Assembly: GCA_902728285.1 (NCBI GenBank)
Contig: CACVBU010000017.1
Location: 881,516 to 945,515 of the forward strand
Direction: 5' to 3'
DNA from: Clytia hemisphaerica
Taxonomy: Eukaryota; Cnidaria; Hydrozoa; Leptothecata; Clytiidae
DNA: 64,000 nt
The first letter of the stretch is position 1; each line of letters begins with the position of its first letter. Below the pieces are notes generated by a model. That model was given only the letters and a program-made list of their open reading frames with translations. It was not told where the DNA came from and did no database searches. Made by a program: the position numbers and the translations under genes. Below are positions 12,812 to 26,800 of this stretch, one piece after another.

Positions 12812-13228
12812 TTTGGCGATTTTGGTACTGCAGTTGAGGTTTGACTGTTTGAGTTCTGTCAAGTCAAAAGTCGAAATAAAGTCAGCTGAGTTTTACTTTC
12901 GTTTTCTCTCTCCTGGAAATCATGTGACCTTATTTCATACTTGTTTGAGTACTGTTTCAAACTTGGAAAATTACCGTTGTACTTCAGTAGGTTGAGAATA
13001 GAGATTTTGTTTTTCTGGTTACTAAAAATGGTAGACAAGCTGCGACGGGTAATTTAGTTTCGTTTTCGATTTTTTATATGGTTTTATAAAGAATTTTTGA
13101 CAAAATTTTGAAATTTTGTGAAACTTTGTGGTAATGTAGGAAAGTAGAAAATAGGGGGGAAATAAGAGACGATGCATCCTGGAGTATGATATCGTTTGCC
13201 AACCATGTAATTTAGCACTGTTTAAGTT

Positions 13229-14597
13229 CCAGAACTCCAGACGGTGTCAATCGAACAACTTCGAACAAAAATCGCAATCGAACAAAAATCGCAATCGAAC
13301 GTAATCGAACGCGATCGAATAATTGCGATTCGATTGTCGAACGTAATCGAATCTCAATCGAACAGCCAATTCCTGGGTAATATTCGATTGCGTTCGAGTA
13401 AGGTTAGATTGGTTCGATTGATTGTTGTATGATGTATGTTCGATTGGTTCGATAGACCTTTTTTCAAAGAGGCCACCCTGTTGAATAATTATGTAGTCCA
13501 GCAGAAAAACAATGTTAAAACCATGCATAATTATTACAATATGCATGATACAGTAATTATGCATGGCTTTATCATTGTTTATATGGCTGGACTACATAAT
13601 TATTCAACAGGACGTCCTCTTTGAAAAAAGGTCTATTGATTGTCAATTACATTGGATTAATCTTCGATTTCGTTCGATTATGATTATGTACGATGAGTTT
13701 GATTGCGATTAAATTAAATTGGATCACTCTGTTAGAGCTCCTTAGCGTGGGTGGCCGAGCGCTCAAGTACCATACTAAAGCCAGTTAGCCACACTAGCGT
13801 CCCGCCAAAATACATATCAAAGATTAATGCTGCGAAAGCGCTATATCGTTTACTTGACTCTCAAGCAAAAAAATGCACCGCAAAACTTCTAAAGGGATTC
13901 ATGAAAAAATAACCCGGCGCTTTTTAATGAAATTAACATTTTCAAAAACTTTGAGAAATTGCCTAAAATTTGAGCCATAGATGAAAAAATTTGAGCCAAG
14001 CCAACCTTGAAAACTAATTTGAAGATCAACTTCCCAAGAAAAAGATCTACGGGGGAGGCGGAACCCACCTAGATCCGCGCACTACCGGATAGGCTATCTC
14101 CCGGAAATTTTGCCGGACCTCAAACAATGACCCATTTACATGTGCGTAATTGTTATTACTTTAGCGTATAAACAAGGCCTTAAAAATCGAAGCGCTGTCT
14201 CGGGAATTGAATGACAAATTTTGGTTGGTTGATTTTGGCTGCTGCACGTTTTATTTTGTTTCCAACTTTCAAGTTTTAATTACTATTGTCTTGCGAACTT
14301 GATTCAGGTAACTCTCATCCTTGTTGTTGAAATGTATCCTGTAGATGACTGATGTTTTTTTTTCTGAAAGCTAGATTTCCTAGTGTGACTAACTGAAAGC
14401 GGATAAAATCTAATACAATTGAATCAATCGAATACAATCGAACGTAATCGAAGCAATCGAACAGCAAATCCTGGGTAATATTCGATTGCGATTCGATTGC
14501 GTTCGACAATCGAATTGCAATTATTCAATTGCGTTCAATTGCATTTGATTGATTCGGCGTTCGCTTCGTTCGATTGACACCGTCGTCTGGAGAACTG
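13229..14597. mobile_element. Element rich in CAATCGAAC repeats
   Basis: Inverted ends around CTCCAGACGGTGTCAATCGA (left) and complement of CTCCAGACGACGGTGTCAAT (right). Just inside both ends lie dense short repeats of AATCGAAC/GTTCGATT. A separate MITE (13453-13635) is inserted in the left repeat block. Confidence 0.75.
13453..13635. mobile_element. 183-bp MITE nested in the CAATCGAAC element
   Basis: Ends TAGACCTTTTTTCAAAGAGG and complement, arms about 60 bp through CTGTTGAATAATTATGTAGT. Confidence 0.85.
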
Positions 14598-14752
14598 TTG
14601 CTTATTCTAACTATTTCCTCTTTTTTATCAGGAAAATTAGCACAGCACAGTACGGCATGAAACTTCATATTAAGAGAAAAATCTTGTTTTCGGCTATTCA
14701 TTCCAGTAACTAGACATATTATACTACCTTTTAGAAAAAAAATGGTCATTTA

Positions 14753-15355
14753 AGGGGTCACTCACATATCGATTCTTCCCACGACTAACGTCAAATTGAC
14801 GCGAAGGGGTGGCGCGGGTGGTTTAGAATCTTTGACGCTAAGAAATTTCACCAGAAATATCGATTTTTAATACGTTTATTCCGTGACAAATGTTACTTTC
14901 CATATTTCTTTTCCTCCTTTTACATACCTTAATATTCGTTCGCTTCGCTATTTTACAGAAATTTTAACCAAAACAAACGGCCCCGATGTTAACGTCTCAA
15001 GTTCCTTTTGTTCAGACGGTCCGCACGGCCCTTGAATTTCGCCGACGGTCGGTCTTTTTTTTGTCAAATGCGGCTTTTCTGTTGATTTTGATTATGGAGA
15101 TAATTAATTCCGGCAACTTTCTGAAAAAAGTTTAGAAATTATCTCCATTATTTTTTAAATGTAAACTGCCTAAGCAGCCATAGCAAAATTAAAGATGGCT
15201 GACGAAACAATGATGAAAGTGAAGGAGAAAATTTTCATCGATTTTTGATAATTTTTGAACTTTGACGTTAAGAGGTGGGTGTGGGGGGGGGGAGGTTTTC
15301 AAATTAGCGTCAATTTGATGTAGTCGTGGGAAGAATCGATATGTGAGTGACCCCT
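14753..15355. mobile_element. 603-bp element with AGGGGTCACTCACATATCGA ends
   Basis: Inverted ends of about 35 bp (continuing TTCTTCCCACGACTA). No open frame. Legumain upstream region. Confidence 0.8.
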
Positions 15356-16050
15356 AAACAAACTTGAAAATTGAGTGTGACAGACAGGAAATCTTTTCAA
15401 ACGCGTTTTTTTAGTAAACTCAGTAAGATTAAGCTACAATTAGGGTAGGGCGTCAACAGTCATTTTTGGGGCAAAGTCAAAAAATTCAAGATGTAGTGTT
15501 TTTTATGAAAATTTAACCTATTGTGAGGCATTCTGCGCAATTTGTACGGTCAGAAGTCAAAAATTGGCCGAACCCCCCTGGGGGTACTGATTCGCACTAC
15601 AGGCAAAAATTGGAAAAAATGGCATTTTCTGGCGTTTTTAGGCCTGTAAATATGTCAAAACTATTGCAAATCTTATTTTTTTCATTTGCTGTACTAAACT
15701 TTATGAAGAAACAACAAAATAATCATATTGGGTTGAAAATTGTGCCCATTGGAGCCCTAAACAAGCCGTTTTAAGCCAATTTTGGGTAGTAAAATGCTTT
15801 TTAAGGCCAATTTTGCAAGTTCATAAACTTTAAACTAATTGATTCACACGTCTGAAATTTTCAGAGATGGAAGTCTTCCATAAAGTCTTTAAGAAAAATG
15901 AATTTCAAGTTTTTCACTTTTTTCAAAAATTCATGATGGCGTCTTCAAAAATCGCTTTTTAGCAAAAAAAAATCATATTTATCAAAAAATAGCATTTTTT
16001 AAGGCAAGCTTCTACAAACTGAGTTTAAATGCTGACTGAAATTTTTTTTG

Positions 16051-16740
16051 CAGTGATAGTATTCTGGAGATACTCCAGGGAAATCAAAATCATTTGGGTC
16101 TAGGATGCATCTATGTCCGCCATTATGGAAATAAAATCCCTGCTAAGAGCCATTTTTCAGGCAAAAACCCAAATTTGAACTGAAAAAATCTCTAAATGAC
16201 AATAGACATGGGCCCGAATTTTCTTGCAGTGATAGTATTCTGGAAATACTTCAGGAAAATCAAAATCATCTGGGTTTGGGATTTGGGTATATCCACCATT
16301 TTGGAATTGAAATTCCTGCTAAAACGCAATATTTCAAGCAAAAATCCCATTTTTGACTGAAATGATCTTGAAAATGGCAATAAACATGAACCTAAAATCT
16401 TTTTGCAGTGATAGCCTTCTGGAAATACAGTAGTCCAGGGAAATCAAAATCCTTTGGGTTTAGGATAAGGGTATGTCCACCATTATGGAATTGAAATATG
16501 TGCTAAAACTGACTAAAATGCAACATTTCAAGCAAAAACGCCATTTTTGACTAAAAACTGGCAAAAAATGGCAATAGACATGGACCCAAATTTCTTTGAA
16601 GTGATAGTATTCTGTGAATTCTCCTGGGAAAACAAAATCATTTGAGTCTGGGATTTGTTTACATCCACCATTATGGAAATGAAATCTCTGTTAAAATGCT
16701 ACATATTTCCATCCAATACGTCATAATTGACTAAATATTT
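16051..16740. repeat. Tandem units of 176-193 bp, left arm
   Basis: The landmark CAGTGATAG recurs at 16051, 16227 and 16406, with AAGTGATAG at 16599. Each unit also carries TCCACCATTATGGAA- and AAGCAAAAA-type blocks. Mirror copies lie at about 17000-17760. Confidence 0.85.
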
Positions 16741-18039
16741 TGTATATGTTACATTAAACAAAGAATATAAATTTACAATCCTTTAATTTAGAAATAATAG
16801 TTGAAACAAATTTTTAATTATAGCAAAAATTCTATTCCACTCAACAATTCTTTATAGCCCACATACATTTCCATTCTCAAGACTTGTTCCGTCAAAAAAA
16901 GATTGGATTTTGGCATGAAATATCATATACATTTTAAAACTGGCCTCAATTCAAAAATTGTTGTCCCAGAGACATCTTATACCTAAATAGTTTTTAGCCC
17001 TGGAGTATTTACAGAACAATATCACTGCAAAAAGATTATTGGCCCAAAACTATTGCCATTCTAGAAAAGTTTTTAGTAAAAAATTGGGTTTTTGCTTGAG
17101 ATGTTCCATTTTAGCTAGTTTTAGCAGGAATTTCATTTCCATAATGGTGGATGTAAACAAATCCCAGACTCAAATGCATTTGTTTTCCCAGGAGAATTCA
17201 CAGAATACTATCACTTCAAAGAAATTTGGGTCCATGTCTATTGCCATTTTTGAGCAGTTTTTAGTCAAAAATGGAGTTTTTGCTTGAAATATTGCATTTT
17301 AGCCAGTTTTAGCACATATTTCAATTCCATAATGGCGGACATACCCTTATCCTAAAGCCAAAGAATTTCGATTTCCCTGGAGTATTTCCAGAAGGCTATC
17401 ACTGCAAAAAGATTTGAGGTTCATGTTTATTGCCATTTTTAAGATTTTTCCAGTCAAAAATGGGATTTTTGCTTGAAATATTGCGTTTTAGCAGGAATTT
17501 CAATTCCAAAATGGTGGATATACCCAAATCCCAAACCCAGATGATTTTGATTTTCCTGAAGTATTTCCAGAATACTATCACTGCAAGAAAAATTGGGCCC
17601 ATGTCTATTGTCATTTTAGAGATTTTTTCAGTTCAAATTTGGGTTTTTGCCTGAAAAATGGCTCTTAGCAGGGATTTTATTTCCATAATGGCGGACATAG
17701 ACGCATCCTAGACCCAAATGATTTTGATTTCCCTAGAGTATCTCCAGAATACTATCACTGCATAAAAAATTTCAGTCAGCATTTAAACTCAGTTTGTAGA
17801 AGCTTGCCTTAAAAAATGCTATTTTTTGATAAATATGATTTTTTTTTGCTAAAAAGCAATTTTTGAAGACGCCATCATGAATTTTTGAAAAAAGTGAAAA
17901 ACTTGAAATTCATTTTGCTTAAAGAATTTATTGAAGACTTCCATCTCTGAAAATTTCAGACATGTGATTTAATCAGTTTAAAGTTTATGAACTTGCAAAA
18001 TTGGCTTAAAAAAGCATTTTGCTACCCAAAATTGGCTTA

Positions 18040-18405
18040 TCCCTCGTGGTGCTGGTCACTATGAGGCTGCAGTAGTGAGAAACTAGACACTTTTTAAGGA
18101 TAAAATTATTATATAATGCTAAAACTTTAAAGCTGCATATCTCAACTTCTACAAGCTTTCAGAGGCTCAATGAGGGCTCAAAATGTCGAGTATTGATTGA
18201 ATTTTCAAAATCAAAAAAAAAAAATTTTTTTAATGAGATAAAAGGACCCCCAGCAAAGAATATACCGAAAATGAAACTTTTTTTCAAATTTTTACTAAAA
18301 ATTCCAGTTGCTTTCAACAATTTGTACCTATTTGACTCCAAAATAAGGGTTATAATGATAGTAGAAGTAAAGAGAGATCAATTTCAATTCAAAGAACAAT
18401 TACAG
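18040..18405. mobile_element. 366-bp segment in one arm only, 11-bp flanking repeats
   Basis: The left arm runs without a break where the right arm has an extra 366 bp. The segment is flanked by AAATTGGCTTA at 18029-18039 and 18406-18416. Either it inserted with an 11-bp duplication, or the left arm lost it by deletion between the repeats. Confidence 0.75.
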
Positions 18406-20888
18406 AAATTGGCTTAAAACGGCTTGTTTAGGGCTCCAATGGGCACAATTTTCAACCCAATATGATTATTTGTTTGTTTCTTCATAAAGTTTAGTACAGC
18501 AAATGAAAAAAATAAGATTTGCAATAGTTTTGACATATTTACAGGCCTGAAAAGGCCAGAAAATGCCATTTTTTCCAATTTTTGCCTGTAGTGCGAATCA
18601 GTACCCCCAGGGGGGTTCGGCCAATTTTTGACTTCTGACCTTAAAAATTGCGCAGAATGCCTCACAATAGGTTAAATTTTCTTAAAAAAACACTACATCT
18701 TGAATTTTCTGACTTTGACATTTGACGCCCCACCCTACTACAATCTATATCACATGTTGCTTTATTTGAAAATCTACAGGCCCTCTGGAATTAAAAAAAA
18801 ATAGAAGAAATTGAAATTTTTTGACAAGATGATGAAGAAGATGGATTTTTTCATGTTTAAGTGCAGCATATATACACCATCTGAAAGCTGAGGTTTTCAG
18901 TTTTCTAATTCTAGGCTGCGCCAATAAAATCTGCACACCCCGTCACGCTAAAGACTAGATTTCGTCTGCCATTTTTGATGCTGTCGAAAAATTATTTCTT
19001 TCTGGCGCGGGTAAAGCAGACAATTCTTTGGAAAGGTAATTTTTTGTGTTTCGAACAGTTAGTGTAAAGCACAGGTCACAGGTTACGGAGTTTTTTCAAA
19101 TTGGCGCCGAGATACAGAGGGTGCAAAAAGACGCCTCTAATTACTAATTTTGGCGCCCCTTTGCTCTTTTACACCTTAGTAGATATGGCAGTTTTCGGCC
19201 GAAAAGAGAGAGAAAATATCCAAAAATCTTTGTGCTTACTTCGCTCGTGTCGTCTTTTAAAAAATATTTACTTTTCATAGGGGCCGTCTAAATCATATTC
19301 TTCTAAAATTGCCTCCCCATCAGTTTGCCCAAATTTTTGTTATCCCACCACGCTACTGAAGAGCATCCTTAATTCCATTAATTCACCATTTCCCCAACAA
19401 TATTTAATGTTTCCTTGTTTCTTTTTTAATGACCAATTGATTAGGTGCTACTCAGTTAGAGACGTCAGTGGGTCATTTGCATGCATCAAAGTGGTGCTAA
19501 ATATTTGAGGAAAAATCTTTTTAAAATTTTTTCAAATCTGGTTTAATTTTTCAGGCATTGATCAATACTACTGTATGTTTGATTAGCTTAAATCCAAAAT
19601 GTCAGCAAGTTAGGCTTTATAATATTTTTATGGCTATAGGCTTTATTTTGTACCAAATTTGTGTCCTTTACATGACAAAGCTCTATTTTTGCTTTGCTAG
19701 AACATGTATAAAAACCCAGTGTGGAAACGATGCAAAGTCCACGTTGAATTGGTATTTGATTAAACTGAGGTGCATGCCAAAAGAAGTTCTGTTTGCGGAA
19801 CAGTGCCCGCCGAAAGGTGGGAAAAACTGCAGGGGAGTTTGGGGGAGCTGTAAGCCCCCCTAAACAGGTCCAGGACTGAGCCCTGGTAGGGGTTGAGGGG
19901 GCTAGCCCCTGAAAGCCCTGAGATATTTGATCTTCTCATGCCTAAAAGTTGCTCAAAATTTATAGAAAAAGAGCTTGAATTACTGGAACTTCTAAGAAAG
20001 AAATGTATAAAGTTAAATGAATCATGGCCATGAGCCATATATTTTAGGAATTAATAGGATTAGGGATTAATGTATTAAAAACGCTTTATATTCTATTTAC
20101 ACTCTACGTCGTTATGTAGCGGTCAAGGGGGAGTAAGGTGGATGCGTTTAAACCTGGCGTAATGAAATCGAGCGTTAGAATGGCGATTCTCCTCTCATCT
20201 TGAAAAGCTTTGACTTAAGCCAATATCTTACTTTAAATCTGCTCCTTACGCCATAATGTCAAAAGTAATTACTGCCTCATGCCAAATATATTCGGTGTAC
20301 TGTGGATTCCAGGCTGGAAAACATGCATAAAATGACTTCACTAAAAGAAAAAACATAGAGGGTGAGTAAAAAGCAAGTTTCAGTATAAAAAATGACTGGT
20401 TATGTCTCTGAGAAAAAGTTTAAAAAAAATTGTCACATATAATGGGACATAATAACGTGCAGGAATATATAAATATATAAATATATACACATATAAATAT
20501 ATAACCAAAATATAGGAGGAGTGGTCAATAGATCAACAGGGTATTATAAACATAACAGGAAAACCCAAAAAGTGACAAACAAGAATTTTCTTAAGGTCCA
20601 TTTTTCTTAAAATACTTAAACTTCTTGTTTTAAACAACCATAATGTGTTACTGTGTCATTAAGGACAGATTTCACATCAAAATATTGTTGACAACCAGAA
20701 CTATAACATGGACGAGTGAAATTTTTAAGTACAGGACAACAAACTCTTACCATCCACACAAGATGGTGAAATAGTTATGAAAATTGCAGTTACAGTTTGA
20801 ATTTTGACCTGCTTTTTCCTTTTTTTTTACAGTATCAAATTTAATTTATTATTACACAAGAAAAATTAAAACAAAATTGGCATCAAAA

Positions 20889-23800
20889 ATGGATCCTATG
20901 TTTATAGCAATGAGCTATTTCAGGCGAAGAAAGTTTGATGGATGTATTGAGATTTGTACAAAAATACTCCTGAAAAATCCTTATGATCAAGTAAGAAATT
21001 TCTTTTCAACTGCATTGATGCTTTCACTGCATCTTACTATAACATTCACCCAATTAACAATTTAAAAAGTATAATTTTTTAAGTCCTTTTATAAATAAGG
21101 TCTACACTCTTACTTAAGATGTTTTAAAAATGAATTTATGAACTAATCCAAACTTTATTCCTTATCTCTGAAACTATTTTGAAGTCTAAATTTATTTCCA
21201 TTTTTTATGTCAAAATCTTGGTCCAATAATAAGAATAGATTTATTTTGAAAATCTTTTTTTTGATGAGCCATGAATCATCACTCACCCTTGACTTCAAAC
21301 GAAAATGGTGATTTCACAATCTGAAGTACACTTTCACAGAGGGGGCTGATAATGCCAAGGGATAGGACCGCAAATTGGAATTTTCTTTTTATTCTAGGGT
21401 GCATGGTTATTGAAGACACGAGCTTATACAGAACAGGTTTACGTTGACGAGGTGGAAGTTGATGAAGAAGGAATAGCAGAAATGTTGATGGATGATACCT
21501 CTATTGCACAAGTAGCTCGTAAGAATTTAACAAAAATACTCTTTGGATGCTCTTAGAAATGATCATCAGTGAATGTAAATTGTCTTCAGTAAATGTAAAA
21601 ATGATAGTCATTTCAAGTTGAGGTATCTTCTTTTTCTAAATATCAAAACTCCAAAAAGTTTTGGACATCTGCTTAGTCTTAAGACGTCGAACAATTCTCA
21701 AAATTTATAGAAGTGCGTCAACTGGGAGATACAGTGTGTCCAAAAATAGCTGACAAATTTTTGCTGGCCGTGAATTAATCTTTAATAACACGGGTGTAGA
21801 CCTCACACATTATTTACTTTCTTTATGATATCAGGACCTGGGACATCATTAAAGAAGCCTGCCACAAGCAGTGGGCAAGCACAAGCAATGAGGTTATTAT
21901 TTTTTTATATTGTTTGCTTACCCAATTATGAAATATGTGTCTGATATGAAACGGGAGCATTTAATACGTAAGATTAAAATATTTAATGCCTGTTCTTGAA
22001 GAAAGTGTGGTTTCATGTGACAATAAAATGAGGAAGATTCTTATAACTTGAAACGGAATTAAACGTTTTCTCAACATTTAGCGCTCATTTTCTTAAAAGT
22101 CCTCTATTTTTTTTTCGAGAGCTTTCCAAAGGTATAAGTGGTTAAGATTTTAGCAACTTTGAATTGTCCTCAAATTTTGTTTCCCAAGGGTTTTTCTCTC
22201 AAAAATACATTCTTCTTTCGAATCTGCCAAAAAGGTTCCACTCCGGACATTGTTGTCACGGGTCCTAGAGAATGGCCGCCTACTATTAAAAAAGATCACC
22301 CCCGATAAAGAATAGCCTTAATGTTGGGAGTAAAATCAGTGCTAAACTGATAGCTAAATTTTTCTTTTTGGAAATGGGATGCGTGAAAAACATAAGTCTA
22401 AGGGAAATTATTATATCAGGCTTTATTTTTACCTGTTAACATTTTGTCCTATGCTATTACAATTTTCATTTATTAACTTTCTAGACCAATGTCAAATGCT
22501 GGACGACCACTTAGTGGTTTTGTTCGGCCAGGAACACAAGGCGGACGCCCTGGTACCATGGAACAAGCTATCAAGGCTCCAAGGACAGCTTCAACGGCTA
22601 GGTAACAAGTAGTATTATTTTGATAAATTTAGGATCTTCCTTTAACAGAACTGAGAAGACAATGACACTAAAAGAAGTCAAGGATTTGGAATTCTTACTC
22701 CTGTCCAGGGCGCCTTTAATCAGTAGAAGTTAGGTCAAACCTCACGATTATTCATATCAAAACTCGGTTGCTCATGTTTTTAATTTGTATTGTTTTCTTA
22801 CGAATAATTTCAGCTAAGATGATATCATCTGAGGTGAGTTCAAACTTCACTTCCAAAATATCAAATCAGTTCCGTGTAGTAACATTACCGGGAATGTTAT
22901 CCCAGAATACGTAGGAGCGGGTGCACTTATTATAGCCTTGGCCATTAGCTAGTGTTATTTTCCAATATTGATTTTTTTTCCTGATAGGAACCTAATGGAA
23001 TATTAAAGGTATTGCCATTACCCTTTTAAACCGTTAACTTTCTTGTACTATTTACATATTTTTTCAGACCTGTAACAAGTGCATCAGGAAGATTTGTTCG
23101 GTTGGGTACTGTAAGTTCTTGTTTCAAAAATAGATTTGAAGTATTTGCTATTCTCTCCTCAAACTGATTAATCTTTACTTTACTTTATTAAAATGTTCTT
23201 TGATGCAATTTAAAATATGATGATAAAATTTAATGCATTTCTTTCAGGCATCGATGCTTTCACAGCCAGACGGACCCTTCATCAACCTGTCGAAAATCAA
23301 TTTTTCAAAATATGCACAACGTCCAAACCTTTCAAAGGTAGTCTTAAATTGCGTTTTTATTCATAATGCTTCAGTTTGAGTTTTTGCCAATCATTTAGTT
23401 AGTCCTCAGTGAAATTAAAAACATTTAGCCATTATAAAATCTACATCTGCAGTATTTTTAAGGAGTTTTTTTGACACATATAATTTATATTTTTAATTGA
23501 TGCTTTTTCTCAGGCATTATTCGAATACATCTTTCTCCACGAAAATGACGTCAGAAATGTAAGCTTATTTTAATTTCCATTGAGTTCTAATGTCGTAAAT
23601 CGACTTTTACTTACTATTCCGCCTTTATGAAATTCATAGCTTTGAAGACATTATCTGAAAAGTCGTGGTAAAGATCCGTAATATGCGAGGGTGGTTTTTA
23701 CACTGGTTTTTTAAAACTAACAATAACAGAAAAATTGTGTTTAAATTGAAAAACGTGTGCGGTTATTTAAGGGGCTTTTAATCACCATAATTTTCTTCTA

Positions 23801-26800
23801 GGCATTACAACTAGCAGCGGAAGCAACGGCTGCAGCTGATTTCAAAGATTGGTGGTGGAAAGTTCAGCTTGCCAAATGTTATTACAGGTGTCTAAGATAC
23901 AGTCAACTACCCTTAATTCTAACTAAAACTTCGCTTCCTTCTGCTGAAAAGTCTGGAAAATCGAACTAATACTTAAAACTTAGTAAAAGATTCAAACGAA
24001 GTATTTACCACGCTAATGTTCACGTAAATTGTAACACATGTATCCGTGTATTGTCTGTTTTTACGATACTCTCAGGTCCTTAAACGGCCTTCTCCCCCGC
24101 CTATTACTTTTTTGATTCTTTTCCAACCCCCCTTAGATACAGTCAACCATCGCTTGTTATATTTCGATTCTTTCCCAAGCCCCACCGGACCTATTAGGAC
24201 CCTCCGTTTATAAATTTTTGAAAACATTTTCAACTGTCAAAAGAAAAGTCTCAAAAACCATTTTGCTCTACCAATGCGATTCACCTACCGAATCGATCAA
24301 AATGCTGGCTCGAACTTAGTTTGTTCGACATTTGAATTTAATTCTCTCTTTTTTCTTTTAGGCTTGGTTTATACCGTGATGCTGAGAAACAGCTGAAGTC
24401 AGCTCTCCGTGATGAGGATATAGTGGATACATACCTTTATTTATGTAAAGTTTATGTCAAGTTGGACCAGCCCCTCACCGCTATCGAAGTTTATACTAAG
24501 GTATTAGTGAGGTTAAGTAAATCTGTATAATCACGACGACAAAAATTTAACAGGCTAGTGAGTTTCAACCAATCATTTTTCGTCCGTCGTCGTGATTATC
24601 CTGGTATGCTTAACCTCGGTATTGAGGTGTTCATAGTACAGTATGCAATTTCTCTACTTTAGATACTTAGGGGAACTTATTTTGACGTGGCAGTAATTTT
24701 TTTTCTTCAATTTTGACAAGAACTAATTTTGGCGACCGGCATGGTAAATTGTTTCTTTTTTGCCTAAAATTGATGTGTTTTTTTTATAAATTCGCCAAAA
24801 TCAGTTCTCTCCAAAATAGCGAGGCTATGTCTAAGTTTCCTTTATTTTCATATCGCTCTTTCATTTTAAGCAGATATGGCTGTCTTAGGTATCGAATTAT
24901 TTTCTTTATTTTTGTGTTTAGGGACTTGAGAAATTCCCAAAAGAGACAACACTACTGACAGGTATCGCCAGAATATACGAGGTAATTCATTTTCTACTGT
25001 TTTTTATTGATAATCATTATTTGGTCTTGTCTAGCCCTTATTATTTTACGTAAAACACGTCTGTTTTTTATAAGAACATCCAAAATTCTTGAAGCCTTCG
25101 GATGTTCTTAACTTTTTGAGTTTTAAGAATCAAAAAACCATTTTGTGAATATTTTTGACCATTTTCTTAAGAAATAGGGTGTTTTGAGTCCACAAAGCCA
25201 TAAAATGTTCATAACTTGTTTTTAACATTTTGGCCAGCGAAGCCTTATGTTCTTATATAGTTTGTCCTTACAAAAAAAATGTGTAAAGCATGTCTAATAA
25301 CGAACTAGAATAACTCTCCGCAACTAGTGTTCTTTACCTGAATTTTAATACACGGGTTGCGAAACTATAATAGCAGTGCAATCAAAACATGTGATTACTC
25401 GAAATAGTTCACGTGATTTTATTCCAATATTACTTGGTTTACAACTTATTTAATTCATTAGTATCGATAAATTCGAACCAATCAGAAATAAAGGTCATGT
25501 AACAAGCACATAAAAATTTCGAGTAAAGTGACTCCAAACTTTATTTTTGCAACCTTTGTATTGTTTATTAATTTGTTTAATAACTTTATACTTTGCCAGA
25601 TGCTGAATGATATGACGAATGCGGTGAAATATTACAAACAAGTGTTAGAAAGTGATAACACACATGTCGAAGCTATCTCATGTATCGCCACTAATCATTT
25701 CTATTCCGACCAGCCAGAAGTAGCTCTCAAATTTTTCAGGTCAGCTTTTTCTTTGTTCTTCCTTTTACCATTGATGCGGCATTGGTTGGTATTAAAAGGG
25801 TTGGTTATATGAAAATTTTAGAATTTATCTGATAATATCGTTGATTGCCATTGTTTTTACCAAATGTTTTGGTAATGATAATGCAAATAGCTTTTCATTT
25901 CTTTCTACACAAAATGGTCTATTCCCAAAAATTTTGAGGAGCTCATTTTAAGAGGGTTACCTCGAAAAACCTGGAAACTCCAGGCATCGGTGAATTTTTG
26001 TGAAAAATCTAGGGAGCTTCTTCAAAATAAGCAAAAAACAGGGAGTTTTCTGAAAACTAGGCAAAAAAAAAAAACAGATGAGATAATAAAACTAAAAATT
26101 TCAGGGGAGTCTCTAAAGCACCGACAAAAATCATTAGCGTGTTTAAAAGATATTTAAGATAGTGATTATTTCAGGGATGGGGGTCGGTACTAAAATCTCA
26201 GACATCGTGTTGTTTAGTGACATGGTGGTATACCCAAAAAAATTAAAAATCCTTTTAGCATCATGGGGTACTAAAATACCAAAAAGGTGTATCTAGACAA
26301 AAAATCGAGAACCTTTTAAGTACTTTGGTACTCATTAGTGATTTTTATCTTTTTCAATTTTTTGCAGAATTTATAATGTCTGAGATTTTAGTACCGACCC
26401 TCCTAATTGTTTTTATCAATTTGTTGAGTGACACTCTTTTTTTCGATTCTTTAACTCTAGACGTCTATTACAAATGGGAGTATACAATGCAGAAATCTAT
26501 AATAATCTTGGTTTGTGTTGTTTCTATGCTCAACAATACGATATGTCATTGAACTGCTTTACCAGAGCTCTTTCACTCGCCTCAGACGATAATATGGCAG
26601 ATATTTGGTATAATATAAGTCACGTAGCTATTGTAAGTAAAGTTATGTTGTTTTTGTCTGTTCGATAGTCAAGGCTTCATCAGAAACATCACTGTCTCGA
26701 TGCCCCTTTGGAACTTCAACTTTTTAGGAGGAAGGGGGTTTCACATGGTCTGACAGCGTCTACCCCTATACCAGGCTCGTATTATGCTTAGCTATCTATC

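Larger units (their letters stand above)
15441..18737. mobile_element. 3.3-kb palindromic element, 7-bp target duplication
   Basis: Ends TAGGGTAGGGCGTCAA and complement of TAGGGTGGGGCGTCAA, flanked by CTACAAT at 15434-15440 and 18738-18744. The arms (15441 to about 16730, and about 17050 to 18737) are inverted copies of each other, about 1.3 kb, and each includes about four tandem units of 176-193 bp. The centre (16740-17000) is unique. No transposase. It lies between the divergent legumain and TTC8 genes. Confidence 0.9.
12812..20888. other. Divergent intergenic region, legumain to TTC8
   Basis: Both genes start outward from here. Besides the elements listed separately (13229-14597, 14753-15355, 15441-18737) I see no exon. 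18.75-20.88 kb holds no clear structure beyond an (ATATAA)-rich tract near 20461-20510. Confidence 0.6.

Noticed and set aside
13741-14110. tRNA-like text (TGGCCGAGCGCTCAAG) suggesting a tRNA or SINE head
   Set aside because: No matching B box and no cloverleaf that I can fold.
15523-18665. Paired frames such as MRHSAQFVRSEVKNWPNPP on + and - and the FNSKMVDIPKSQTQM frames
   Set aside because: They are the two arms and tandem units of a palindromic element; no family features.
22814-22833. Possible 20-nt cassette exon in TTC8 intron 4 (AG and GT on both sides)
   Set aside because: Shifts frame and gives an immediate stop; flanking exons already join in phase. The 21-nt one at 22988-23008 also has an in-frame stop.
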